In this document: one piece after another, positions 11,116 through 22,524 of the stretch
Position numbering within the stretch: the first letter of the stretch is position 1
How the letters are laid out: every line of letters starts with the position of its first letter
Source of the DNA: Przewalskia tangutica
Lineage: Eukaryota; Streptophyta; Magnoliopsida; Solanales; Solanaceae
DNA: 64,000 bases
Assembly (NCBI GenBank): GCA_029844215.1
Contig: CM056733.1
Coordinates: 39,378,642-39,442,641, forward strand
Direction: 5' to 3'
Notes under the pieces: generated by a model
Seen by the model: the letters and a program-made list of their open reading frames with translations, nothing else
The model's database searches: none
Told to the model about the DNA's origin: nothing
Translations under genes and position numbers: made by a program

Positions 11116-11621
11116 TGTTATACCCCGTAGTTCCAGGGTATGTATGTGAGGACTTGCGTACGAGAATACGACAGTAATATTGGAAAGAAAGAAAGATGTG
11201 ATTTTTCGACGGAAAAGTTTCCGGGTTTTGTGAAGGAAAAAGGTTCGTTAAAGGGAATTGGATTCCCAGATTTGATATTTGGACTTCTTGGATTATATTA
11301 GAATTTTGGGATTTTATTTTCGGAAATAGTCACGTGGGGCCCACGGGAGAAATTTACGGTTTTGTGGGGCCCACTTTGTTTTCAAGATTTTCGGTATTTT
11401 GGATATTTTCGGAAGATGAAATATTTTTGACGAGTAGGGGGGTGACACGTTTCACCCCCTTAGGTGGCATGTTGCCGATTTTGGCATGACAAGTGGCCCT
11501 TGGCTGATTTTTGTTGCCATGTGGCTAGCCACTTGTCTTGCTTAGACAAGTGGCTTATGGCACCCACACATGTCCCAAGATCTCACCACACACTTGCTAG
11601 GATCTTGACCCTTGATTTCTG

Positions 11622-11630
11622 TATAAATAC
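11622..11630 (+). promoter_or_regulatory. LTR TATA box
   Basis: TATAAATAC followed by CCCCC, 507 bases into the A1 5' LTR. Confidence 0.72.
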
Positions 11631-13084
11631 CCCCTTAGTGCAAGACTAATTTCATCCCACACTTAAGTTCTTCCAAGGCAAAAATATCCCCTCCCTTTGT
11701 GGTGTTTTCGTCCCCCCCCCCCCACTTTGTGTAGAGAAGTACTTCATGTATTGTTGTATAATCCCAAATACCTTAGCCTAGTATCCCTAGTAGTATTCCA
11801 AAGTTATTTCAATACTAGGAGCCCGGAAATACTACTTTATTCCAATAGTCGCAAATGAAACCCAAGAAAAAACTTCATAGCTTGGATGAAGTGTTAAGAG
11901 AAGTTGTTTAGAAACTTCTAAGGGTTGCTTGGAGCGGGTTGGAGCGTAAGGAATTGGAGCTAAACGTTGCTCAGGATCGACTTATAATCTTAGATAATTT
12001 TGGGCTTATCGAGGTAATGATTTATGTCCCCCTATTGTAATTGGATATTACATATTGTAGTAGTTTAGAATTGAGTATAAGATATATTGGAAGGATGATT
12101 AAAAAGTATTGAACTGTATTTACATTGGGTGTATTCTGATGAACTTGTGTAGTTTTATTGTTAGGCAGAATTGTACACGTCCGGTTAGACGTATAATCCC
12201 CTTGGAGTTGTTGGCTTGGTAATAGGCCTTGTTAGGGGAGGTTATTTATGTGATTGTGGGGGGGGGGGAGGTGCTGCCGAATTTTCCGTAGAATAAGGAA
12301 TTGTTTACTTAGAATATGCTACGAAGAGAACTAGAGGTTGATAGATATATTGTGGTTATTATAGGTGGACTTTCTACGCGCGGCATACTCGACTTGGCTT
12401 GTGGATTAAGCCGAAGAGGTATGTGATTCTTCCTATACTCTTGAGCATGATTGTTGTGAACTATATAGTACGGTGAGCGACGTGTGTGAAATGAATTTTG
12501 TTTGTTTAAAACATAAAGTGTTATAATGGCTTTATGGGAAGTTAGTTATAACGACTTTATGAGGATAAAAGAAAGATTTGATTTTGAAAGCAAAACGACT
12601 TGATTTTGAAAGTTAAGAGACTTGATCTTGAAAGATAAGAGACTTGACTTATAAATGACTTGATTTCGGAAAAGGAGAAGTAACTTGATTTAAGTATGGG
12701 TTACTTGTTTTGAAAAAAGTAAGTTACTTGGGTTTTAAAAGTATACATTGATGTTGTTTTAAAAGAAAAGCACTTGGTTTAAAAAGTATAGAGTACTTGA
12801 TTTTAAAAGCCTTATAAAGATTTTCGGAAGGTGTAGTAATTTGGTTTGAAAGGAAAACGTGTTTTTAATACTACGAGTATTAGTATCGTGTGGCTTTTAC
12901 GTAAAAAGAGGTCTTTTTGAAAGAATGAAAGTATGTAGTATTTTGGGGTTGAAACCCGGATTGTTGACATAAAATGAAAGTACATTGAACTTGCCTATAT
13001 TTGTTGTGATAACCTTTGTTGTGCAAGTGTTTTGATTCTGTGCTACCGTGTCTCTCGGGGAGGGCCGGCTATCTGATTGATTGT

Positions 13085-13270
13085 TTGGACATACTGACAC
13101 ATTGGATGGTCTACGAGTATGCGTCCACTTTGAGTATTATCTGGTTATTTCTTTTGGACATACTGACACGTTGGATGGTCCACGAGTATGCGTCCACTTT
13201 GAGTATTATCTTGTTATTTCCTTTGGACATACTGACACGATGGATGTTCCACGGGTATGCGTCCAGTAGG
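13085..13270 (+). repeat. LTR minisatellite, three units of about 69 bp
   Basis: The units start TTGGACATACTGACACGTTG and include ATGCGTCCACTTTGAG. The A1 3' LTR carries the matching array at 31120-31305. It underlies spurious open frames on both strands. Confidence 0.88.
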
Positions 13271-13911
13271 ATGGTTTCATGGCCATGCTTATCTGAGGTA
13301 AGATGCCGGCACGCGGTCATTGTGAGGTTTTGTTATTAGTCCATGGACCGCTAATCCATGAAGCTTGCGCGGTGACGAGCGATCACGGGCTTGATTTGTA
13401 CATGTGGTTACGGGCACACTTTAGATACTTGTCCTGGTCATTTCTCGTGTATCGGAAGGCTCTTGTAGATAGCTTAAGATACTTGCCTCGGTCATATCTC
13501 GTGAGACGGTAGGCTCTGACGTGCGTTAACCAAGATACTTGCCTCGGCGATTCGTGGCTAGTTTTTGGATCCGGTAGTTGGCTTCGCACTTGGCGTGAAG
13601 TTTTATGACTAGCTTTTGGGTAGTAGTTGGCTATTCTACTTGGCGTCGGTTTAATGACGCAGCAGATCTAGTGTTGAGTTCACATATGGGTGTTGTTTTA
13701 CATCATATGCTGCGGTGAGAATGAGTTCCACGGGCATGATTGATATTGTGGGCGTGAGCCCATAGTTATGTGTGAGTGATGATTTTGAGGACATGCGTCC
13801 CTTACTTGACATAACTGTTTACTTATTGCGAAATGGTTTTATAAAATGATGAAATGTGATTTCATTACAGTATTTTCAGTTTCACATACTTAGTACCTAT
13901 TATGCGACCTC

Positions 13912-14318
13912 GCCCGGTGCGTTCTGCGCGGTAGAGGTACACCAGTTGTTGATCCTCGCTCATAGGATCGCAGTTCAGCGTTTGGGAAGCTCCGTTTCTC
14001 CGGATGTTTATCTTTTGGTATAGTCCCCTGTCATTGTAGGTACTTGTACATTCAGGGGTATGGCGGGGCCCTGTCCCATCATAGTTGTTGTTACATTCTT
14101 AGAGGTTTGTAGTACTGGTGTGGACAGGGTTTGTAAAGGATTGTAACTGTTCGGTTATATGTATATACATGAAGGTGACCGTTTTGGTTAGCCTGTTTTC
14201 TTATGTTGTATCTTGTTTCCTGTTTAAGTTTTTATTTCCGCTGATTTTTCTCTGATGTTGTATCACTAGGGTGCCCGGGGCAAGGCACCAGTCGCGGGCC
14301 CGAGGTCGGGTCGTGACA
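13912..14318 (+). other. Conserved hairpin-rich LTR 3' block
   Basis: The last ~400 bases are shared by all LTRs of both families. Visible inverted repeats are GATCCT/AGGATC (13951-13969), AAGCTCCG/CGGAGGCTT (clear in other copies, mutated at 14001 here), CCCCTG/CAGGGG (14025-14058) and, close to the terminus, GGTGCC/GGCACC around CGGGGCAA. It would lie in the RNA leader just before the primer-binding site. A role in packaging, dimerisation or 3' processing is inference. Confidence 0.6.
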
Positions 14319-14322
14319 AAAG

Positions 14323-14334
14323 TGGTATCAGAGC
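14323..14334 (+). other. Primer-binding site, initiator-Met tRNA type
   Basis: TGGTATCAGAGC, four bases after the 5' LTR end. This is the standard plant initiator-Met tRNA 3'-end complement, used to prime minus-strand synthesis. Confidence 0.95.
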
Positions 14335-14524
14335 AGTTAGTCCTCGGAAAGTGTCTACAGACCGTATCTAGTAGAGTCTTGATTATCGGCGTCTTGTGCA
14401 CCACACCTATAATCAGGAGGCTGCAGGATATTTAGGATTGGTTTCTATTCTTCTCACTCTGAGATCATGCCTTAGAACTGTGTTGTAAGTTGGACTCCTT
14501 CTGACGTATTCTTTTATGCCAGTT

Positions 14525-15716
14525 ATGCCTCCACGCAAGGCAACCAGAGCCCAGAAGGGCAAGGCAGCAGAGGCGTGAGTAAAGTAGCGGCGGTCTCTAT
14601 CGAGGCCACGATACTCGAGCCTCAGGTCGCGGCGAGAGCAGAGGATATGGGTTATAAGGAGATGGCCCGATTACTAGCGAGTTGTGGCTAGACACGAGGG
14701 CGAGCGAGTCGAGGTTCGATAGCACCCGTAGTTCACCCTGCATCGAGATAGTTTGAGACTACGGGACTTTTTGGCCGCAGCCCACCCGAGTTCTATGGGT
14801 CGAGGCACGAGGATGATCCGCAGGAGTTCATCAAGCGATTCTGACGGATCATGAGAGTGATCAAGGATTCGGAGACCGAGTCGGTGGTCCTAGGTTCGCA
14901 TCGGCTACGTGATACTGCAGTCGACTGGTTTGATTCATGGGAGTTGTCCCGGGGGGAGCATACGCCTCCAGCTGTGTGGGACGAGTTCTCGGAGGCATTT
15001 CTCAGCCATTTTTGCCTCCACAGATGAGAGCAAACGCCGGCAGATTTACGTCTTTGAGGCAGAGGCGTCTGATTCGGGAGTACAACGTGGAGTTCGACTC
15101 GTTGGCTCGATATGTCCCTGCGTTAGTGGCAGATATGGAGGACAGAGTGCACCGCTACGTCACGGGGCTCGATGACTACTTGGCAGAGGCTTGCTCGGGT
15201 GTAGCTCTTCAGCCGGGCATGGATATTGCCCGCATGCAGGCCTATGCACTTGGGTGTGAGGAACGGAGAGGCCGACGGATTGACCAATACCAGCAGAAGA
15301 AGGCCAGGACGGCAGGGTCCTTTGGTAACTTTCGAGGCGGACCGCCTCAGTGAACTAGTTATGTGCCTCCGCCCGATGCAGAGTGGTCCTCTGATCTTGA
15401 GGTATCCAGGTATTGAGAGCGGTCGGGGCTCGAGGTTCAGTTTTGAGGTGGGAGTGTTGGTCGGATGAAGCCACCCCAACCTCGGTGTGGCCAGTGTGGT
15501 AAAACCCATGCGGGAGGGTGTCACGGTATTCAGAGGACTTGTTTTACATACGGCCAACAGGGCCATTTTGCGAGAAATTGTCCGACCAGAGGTAGCGCGG
15601 ATGTAGAGACTCGGCCTTCGGGATCTGTTGTGGGCTCTTCGCCTTCGATAGCTAGGCAGGGTGTTCATACACCGGCAGGCCAGGGCAGGGGTCGTGGTGG
15701 AAGTTCCCAGTTCTAG
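14525..15716 (+). pseudogene. gag: A1 gag pseudogene
   Basis: Gag forms the virus-like particle and binds the element RNA. The start MPPRKATRAQKGKA at 14525 lies about 200 bases after the primer-binding site and matches A3 and A5. A stop follows within 20 codons. The retrotransposon-gag core is readable over about 14785-15000 (EFYGSRHEDDPQEFIKRF, then stop TGA at 14842-14844, then VVLGSHRLRDTAVDWFDSWE) and continues after a frameshift near 15005 (IREYNVEFDSLARYVPALVA, GVALQPGMDIARMQAYALG). Two Cys-His boxes follow: CGQCGKTHAGGCH (about 15484) and CFTYGQQGHFARNC (about 15540), the second with its second Cys changed to Tyr. It ends with TAG at 15714. Stops, frameshifts and the lost Cys make it non-functional. 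Confidence 0.92.
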
Positions 15717-16648
15717 CGGTCCTTGGAACCGCCTATTTGATTTCAGGTATATCCTTAACCCTCTAGAGACTAGTATGCATTGATGATATGATGATGTGCT
15801 AAGTATTATGTTCATGTAGCATTATGTTAAAGTGTGATTTAGAGGCCTGGTTAGTAAAGGGGAAGTTGGGTACATAGAGATTGTGAGCCTTAGAATTTTG
15901 ATAAACGTTGAGGTCTTAGATGCAAGGCCGTCTTAAGTGAAAGATTTACGGTTAATCCTTGTCAGAGTGTATAGTATACGTAGAGTATTAGCGTGATAAT
16001 TCCATGAGTAGTGTGAGATAGAAGTGGTAGCTTTCATGAGGTGAGTTAGTAAGTTTGTTCCGGATTGGGGAACGAGAGAGTTTGGCGCGATAAATGGGTC
16101 GGGTTGAGGCAAGGTCGCGGGTCAACCCGCAACCCGAAATGGAGTGGGGTCAATTTGTGGTGGTCCCGCTGTGATAGGGTCACGAGGGCGCTAGGCCCAA
16201 GTTTAGGTAACCATCGTACGGGTTCGGGGATGCGTTCGACCAGAATCGGATCGTGAAGGCCGGGAATGGCCTTAGAGGAAATTGAAGCTAGTGAGATGAC
16301 CAAGTTTGGAGGTAGTGACTCCAAAGTTTTGGAAATTGAAGCGGTAACTGAAGTATGGAATGTATACTATAGAGAGTTCGGGTGTACGAGAAGGGTACGA
16401 TGAGTAGAAAAGAAGCGAACATATGTTATGAGAACGGAAGTGATCATTTCTTTTGTGAAGTGATGATGCTAAGGGAATATCCTTTAGACCATGGGTAGAA
16501 GCTTTTCGTGATATTAGAGGTGATTTCTCGTTGGCTTGGATTTGAGTTTTGCGCGCATGTTATATTCTGGCCATTGGTGGCATGATCGATTTTGTAAGTG
16601 TGGTAGTGAAGACTATACCGGCGCAAGCGTGTTTGGAGACTTAGAAGG
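15717..16648 (+). other. Non-coding spacer replacing pol in A1
   Basis: No frame longer than about 90 codons and no pol motif. It begins with TATATCCTTAACCCTCTAGA, shared by all five family-A interiors, and contains the inverted repeat GCGGGTCAACCCGC (16117-16130) and the word GGCCCAAGTTTA (16195-16206), also shared. The remaining stretch to 16648 looks specific to this copy. Confidence 0.7.
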
Positions 16649-16682
16649 AACATTCGGGACGAATGTTTCTAAGGGGGGAGAA
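16649..16682 (+). other. Palindrome plus polypurine tract of A1
   Basis: The perfect inverted repeat AACATTCGGGACGAATGTT (16649-16667) is followed by TCTA and the purine tract AAGGGGGGAGAA (16671-16682), then the 3' LTR. The palindrome is conserved in A2, A3, A4 and A5. Confidence 0.85.
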
Positions 16683-18348
16683 TGTTATACCCTATAGTTC
16701 CAGGGTATGTATGTGAGGACGTGCGTACGAGAATACGACAGTAATATTGGAAAGAAAGAAAGATGTGATTTTTCGACGGAAAAGTTTCCGGGTTTTGTGA
16801 AGAAAAAAGGTTCGTTAAAGGGAATTGGATTCCCAGATTTGGTATTTGAACTTCTTCGATTATATTAGAATTTTGGGATTTTATTTTCGGAAATGGTCAC
16901 GTGGGGCCCACGGGAGAAATTTACGGTTTTGTGGGGCCCACTTTGTTTTCAAGATTTTCGGTATTTTGGATATTTTCGGAAGATGAAATATTTTGGACGA
17001 GTAGGGGGGGCGACACGTGTCACCCCCTTAGGTGGCATGTTGCCGATTTTGGCATGACAAGTGGCCCTTGGCCGATTTTTGTTGCCATGTGGCTAGCCAT
17101 TTGTCTTGCTTAGACAAGTGGCTTATGGCACCCACACATGTCCCAAGATCTCACCACACACTTGCTAGGATCTTGACCCTTGATTTCTATATAAATACCC
17201 CCTTAGTGCAAGACTAATTTCATCCCACACTTAAGTTCTTCCAAGGCAAAAATATCCCCTCCCTTTGTGGTGTTTTCGTCCCCCCCCCCCCCCACACACA
17301 CTTTTTGTAGAGAAGTACTTCATGTATTGTTGTATAATCCCAAATACCTTAGCCTAGTATCCCTAGTAGTATTCCAAAGTTATTTCAATACTAGGAGCCC
17401 AGAAATACTACTTTATTCCAATAGTCGCAAATGAAACCCTAGAAAAATCTTCAAAGCTTGGATGAAGTGTTAAGAGAAGTTGTTTAGAAACTTCTAAGGG
17501 TTTCTTGGAGCGGGTTGGAGCATAAGGAATTGGAGCTAAACGTTGCTCAGGATCGACTTATAATCTTGGATAATTTTGGGCTTATCGAGGTAATGATCTA
17601 TGTCCCCCTATTGTAATTGGATATTACATATTGTAGTAGTTTAGAATTGAGTATAAGATATATTGGAAGGATGATTAAAAAGTATTGAACTGTATTTACA
17701 TTGGTGTATTCTGATGAGACTTGTGTAGTATTATTGTGAGCGACTGTACACGTCCAGGTTAGATGTATAATCCCCTGGAGTTGTTGGCTTAGTAGAGGCC
17801 TTGCTAGGGAGGTTATTTATGTGATTGCGGGAGAGTCTGCGAATTTTCCGTAGAATAAGGAATTGTTTACTTAGAATATGCTACGAAGAGAACTAGAGGT
17901 TGATAGATATATTGTGGTTATTATAGGTGGACTTTCTACGCGCGGCATACTCAACTTGGCTTGTGGATTAAGCCGAAGAGGTATGTGATTCTTCCTATAC
18001 TCTTGAGCATGATTGTTGTGAACTATATAGTACGGTAGACGTACGTGTGTGAAATGAATTTTGTTTGTGTAAAACATAAAGTGTTATAATGGCTTTATGG
18101 AAAGTTAGTTATAACGACTTTATGAGGATAAAAGAAAGATTTGATTTTGAAAGCAAAACGACTTGATTTTGAAAGTTAAGAGACTTGATCTTGAAAGATA
18201 AGAGACTTGACTTATAAACGACTTGATTTCGGAAAAGGAGAAGTAACTTGATTTAAGTATGGGTTACTTGTTTTGAAAAGAGTAAGTTACTTGGGTTTTA
18301 AAAGTATACATTGATGTTGTTTTAAAAGAAAAGCACTTGGTTTAAAAA
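16683..18348 (+). mobile_element. A1 3' LTR, first part
   Basis: Starts TGTTATACC after the polypurine tract and runs parallel to 11116-12783. The U3 dyad near 17011-17030 is intact here with a CACGTG core. TATA box at 17190-17198. Interrupted at 18348 by A2 and resumes at 30828. The last five bases before the break (AAAAA) are the A2 target duplication. Confidence 0.92.
17190..17198 (+). promoter_or_regulatory. LTR TATA box
   Basis: TATAAATAC followed by CCCCC in the A1 3' LTR. Confidence 0.7.
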
Positions 18349-18949
18349 TGTAACGCCCCGAACCCGGGCCCGTTACTGGTGCCTTACCCCGGGCACCCTA
18401 GTGATACAACATCAGAGAAAAACAGCGGAAAATAAAACACGAGTCATGAAACAAGAGATATAATAAATAAACAGGCCAACCAAAACAGTTGCCTTCAGTA
18501 TATACATAAAAACCCGAACAGTTATCCTTTTTACAAACCACCTACAACGATTACTCTGCACTTAAGATTTACAACAACTATGACGGGCGGGGGCACGCCA
18601 TACCACGAATGTACAAGAACCTACAACTCAGGGAACATACCAAAGATAAGCCTCCGAAGGAACGGAGCTTTCCAACACGCTGAAATGAGATCCTAAGAGC
18701 GGGGATCCACGACCGATGTACCTCTACCTGCGGCATGAACGCAGCCCCCCGAAGGAGGTCAGTACAACAGGTACCAAGTATGTGAAACTGTCAAATACTG
18801 TAAATGAAATCATAATAGCTTAAAAAGCAGGAGACATGTATGATAACCAAAATACAGTACGCAACATAAAAGCAGTCAAGTCAGGGACTCACGCCCTCAA
18901 AGTCACCACTCAAATATAACTATGGGTCTCACGCCCACAACATCCATCA

Positions 18950-19260
18950 TGTTCGCATCGGCGCGTGCCGGAATCTGCATCGGTGTAGACATGTCCATGA
19001 TGCAACAATAATATCAAGGCGCGTGGCCACGTACCCGGAATCTTGCGACGGTGGAGACATGCCCATGTAACCTCAATAACAATATCCTGGGTGGTCAACC
19101 TGCGCGTACATGCCCCCGGAATACTGCATCGGTGTAGACACGTCCATGTTGCAGTAATAACCATATATAGGGTAATCAACCCGGCCGCATGGCCGCATGC
19201 CCCCGGAATACTGCATCGGTGTAGACATGTCCATGTGACATCAACAACAAGACAGTAATC
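18950..19260 (-). repeat. LTR minisatellite, four units
   Basis: Reverse-strand equivalent of the array at 3550-3850: units contain CATCGGTGTAGACATGTCCA and CATGCCCCCGGAAT. This supports A2 and the LTR at 1498-4471 being one subfamily. Confidence 0.85.
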
Positions 19261-19389
19261 AAAATGGAAACATACGTGGAATTCTACATCACCGCCAAAG
19301 GCCGTCAAGTAAGTTCTCAACAAGTCAACCTACTTATCGAGACGCGGTAATACGTAAATACCACACTTGCACAACAAAGGCTATCATCA

Positions 19390-19492
19390 CAAGCATAGGC
19401 AAGTTTCACAACAACAAGCATAGGCAAGTTTCACAACAACAAGCATAGGCAAGTTTCACAACAACAAGCATAGGCAAGTTTCACAACCACTC
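19390..19492 (-). repeat. 25-bp tandem repeat, four units
   Basis: The unit is CAAGCATAGGCAAGTTTCAC plus AACAA, the reverse complement of the array at 3336-3407. Confidence 0.92.
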
Positions 19493-21365
19493 AAAGTACT
19501 TTCATTTTATGCCAAAGTCCGGGTTTTTAACCCCAAAGTACTACATCGTTAAGTTCTTTTAAAGAGATCCATTACTTTTATAAAAGTCACCCGATACGTA
19601 GTATTAGAATGACCAACCCACATTCCCTTTTCAAAATCAAGTAACAACATTCTTTTCCTAAGTTCCAGTTTGCCTAGTTTCAATTACTCAAGGTTCTCAT
19701 TTTCAAATGGTTTCATAGTTCCCAAACTTAATCACTTGATTCCTTTTTAGAACAATTGAGTAATATATGTCTCACGTGAGAGTAGGTTATTCTTGTTTAC
19801 AACATTCTTATTACAGCAGCCATGATCTAGAAAATGTATATCATTTTGTCTCATCTTAGTTTCTATGCAGATGGAGGTTTCTACTGGTTTTAATACAATT
19901 CATCATTATTCAATACATTTTCCTTTATTAACGCTGCGAGTGCTGCCGATACACATTACGATTTCCAAATCAAGAAACATTATCCCTTTAAATAAAACCA
20001 AGTACTCATTACTCACAAATGAGGTTTCACACAAACATTCACATTAAAACAAATAAGTTAAGTCTCTTATCTTATAAGATCAAGTCTCTTAACTTCTAAC
20101 ATCAGTAAACCATTTTCTTTACCTCTCTTAAGACATTATACCTAACTCCCCATAAAGCTAGTATAACTCTTTTTAAAACCTTTTAAAACCAAGTGTTACT
20201 CTCCCTTCCAAAACGATTTATAAATCTTTTGAAATACATCAAGTTCTTTATTATGACTAGCCAGTTATAATTCACATCAGTTACCTTTTAAAACCACAAA
20301 GTATTTTCTTACCTACATAAAGCTGTTATAACCAACTTCCCATAAAGCCGTTATAACACTTTATGTTTTAAGAACAATCAAACACAGTTAACACATGTAC
20401 ATCTACCGTACTACATAGTTCACACATATCATGCTAGAAGAGATAGGAAGAGGTTCACATACCTCGCGACGATTGTCGACTAATAGCAAAACGCTCCAAG
20501 TACCCCCACGCGCTACTCCTGCCAAGTGGATCACTCCACACGTAGTACTTCAACCTATAAGGCCACAGCGCTTATTAACTTCTAGATCTAAACTTTCCAT
20601 AATCTAGAGAAAATTGGCAAAGACCTCCCCATGGCGTAAATCTCTCCTCTATCGAGGCTACCAAGCCAACCAGGGGTTTACACGTCTAACCTGGGGCGTG
20701 TACAATTCTACTACACAAGATGCTATACAAGTCTCCATGTCTGACCTATGTAATTACGATTCGATTCGATTCTTTATTCTTCAGGCTTAAGTCAAAAGAC
20801 ATTGCCACAATACTAAGTTGATTCTATATATAGTATACAACAACTATATATTCAACACTTATGTAATTTCCAATTACAATAGGGACAAGATATTTACCTC
20901 GATAAGCCCAAAATTATCCGAGTTTAATGTCGCTCCCGAGCAAGGTTTAGCTCCTCCGAGTGCTCCAATCCGCTCCAAACAACCCTTAGAAGTTCTAACC
21001 AACTTCTCTTAAGTACTTCAAACAACAATGAAGATTTCCTTAGGGTTTAGTTTAGTGGCTAAAGGAAAGTATAATCGTATTTTCCGGGCTTTTATAAGTG
21101 TAACCTTGGGAATACTACAAGGTATTTGGGCAAGGTATTTGGACATTACAACAATACTTTGGAGAGTATTTCTATACCACAAAGGGGTATTTATACGAGA
21201 CAACTAGGCTAGGGGGTGTACCACGGCTAGCACTACTAGGAGGGGATACTTTCGGCCAGGGGCCTTCTCGAAGGGGAGGGTGTGGCGGACGAATACAATG
21301 AGGAGAGGAGGAGATTTCAAGACTTAGGCACATTTTTGGATGAAGAACTCTTCAAGCTTAGGGGG

Positions 21366-21374
21366 GTATTTATA
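21366..21374 (-). promoter_or_regulatory. LTR TATA box
   Basis: TATAAATAC on the minus strand in the A2 3' LTR, next to a C-run. Confidence 0.7.
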
Positions 21375-21774
21375 GGTCAAGGAATGACCAACCAATGGCC
21401 AAGATCCATCCAAGTGTATAGCAAGTGTAGGGCTAGGATTCACCTAAGTACACCTTATCCATCTACCACCAAAATATCCTACCTAATCCTTGACAAAGGC
21501 CAAGGCCAAATCGTCCACCATTGCCGCCCAACCTCATCCAATGTGAGGGTGACACATGTCACCCTCCCGTTGGTCCAAAATGTTTCGTCTCTCGGAAAAA
21601 TCCGCAAAAATAATAAATGACATAGCCGGAATTTTCCCAACAAAAGCTGTGGAAACGTTTCGTCTAAAAACGACTCTAATCGGGTGTTGTGTACAAATTT
21701 CGAAACTTGCCTAACTTAAGGCTCAAATTTTCTACGTACGTCCTCACGTACATACTCAAAATACGGGTATAACA

Positions 21775-21806
21775 TTCTTCCCTTAGAAACATTCGTCACG
21801 AATGTT
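21775..21806 (-). other. A2 polypurine tract and palindrome
   Basis: On the minus strand the inverted repeat AACATTCGTGACGAATGTT (21788-21806) precedes a purine tract (complement of TTCTTCCCTTAG, 21775-21786) that abuts the LTR start. Confidence 0.82.
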
Positions 21807-22524
21807 CCTTCTCAAGTCTCAACACAAACATGCGCCAGTATAGTCTTCACTGCTATACGTACGAAAACAATCATGCCACACCTGGCCATGAAATAACAAA
21901 TGCACAAAATACGAAATCCCAAGTCCACGAGGAATCACCTCTGTTATCACAAAAGTTCCCACCAAGGTCTAAAATATACTCCCTCTGCACCTTCATTTCA
22001 CAAAAGAAACGATCACACTCGCTCACTTCTCCCTACCTCGTGCACTGCTCAACACTCGAACTCTTCCCAAGACACGCACCACACTTCATCAACGCTCGTT
22101 TCCAACCCTGGAGTCACTACCTCAAACTTGGTCATCTTACTAACCTCGATTTCCTCTAAGGCCATTCTCGGCCTTCACGAACTGATTAGTCGAACATATC
22201 TATGAACTCATACGATGGTCATCTAAGCTTGGGCCTAGCACCCTCGTGACCGCCACCGGCGGGACCACCTGAGCTGACCGCCGCCGAACGGACGCGGGTT
22301 GGCCCGCAACATGGCCCCAACCCGACCATCAGAGCGCCAACTTCCGCTCCTCGACACGGAACACATCATGGAAGCTACCACTTCCATCTCACACTAACCA
22401 GATTTTTAAATCACACTATAGCACAAAGCTATCCGAACATAACACTTAACACATCATTAACATCACTACATACAAGTATCTACCGGGTTAAGGATATACC
22501 TGAAACTAGGCGGTTCAAGGACCG
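21807..22524 (-). other. A2 non-coding spacer
   Basis: Contains a diverged form of the GCGGGT/ACCCGC repeat (22294-22307) and the shared TATATCCTTAACCC word near the gag end (complement at 22486-22500). It occupies the place where pol would be. No coding potential is recognisable. Confidence 0.65.

Larger units (their letters stand above)
11116..14318 (+). mobile_element. A1 5' LTR
   Basis: A 3203-bp LTR. U3 runs to the TATA box at 11622, with a dyad near 11441-11460 (imperfect in this copy). Downstream are a poly-C run (11713-11725), donor-like CTTATCGAGGTAATG near 12006, a conserved mid-block, a minisatellite, and the hairpin-rich 3' end. Confidence 0.92.
18349..21774 (-). mobile_element. 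A2 3' LTR
   Basis: On the minus strand it starts TGTTATACCCGTATTTT at 21774 and ends GGGGCGTTACA at 18349. It carries two tandem arrays, the conserved core block and a TATA box at 21366-21374. Confidence 0.92.

Noticed and set aside
14323..14340. tRNA gene fragment
   Set aside because: Similarity to initiator-Met tRNA is limited to the 12-base primer-binding site; no cloverleaf can be formed from the surroundings.
15123..15815. 230-codon minus-strand open frame
   Set aside because: Antisense shadow of the A1 gag; its residues follow the complement of gag codons and show no domain.
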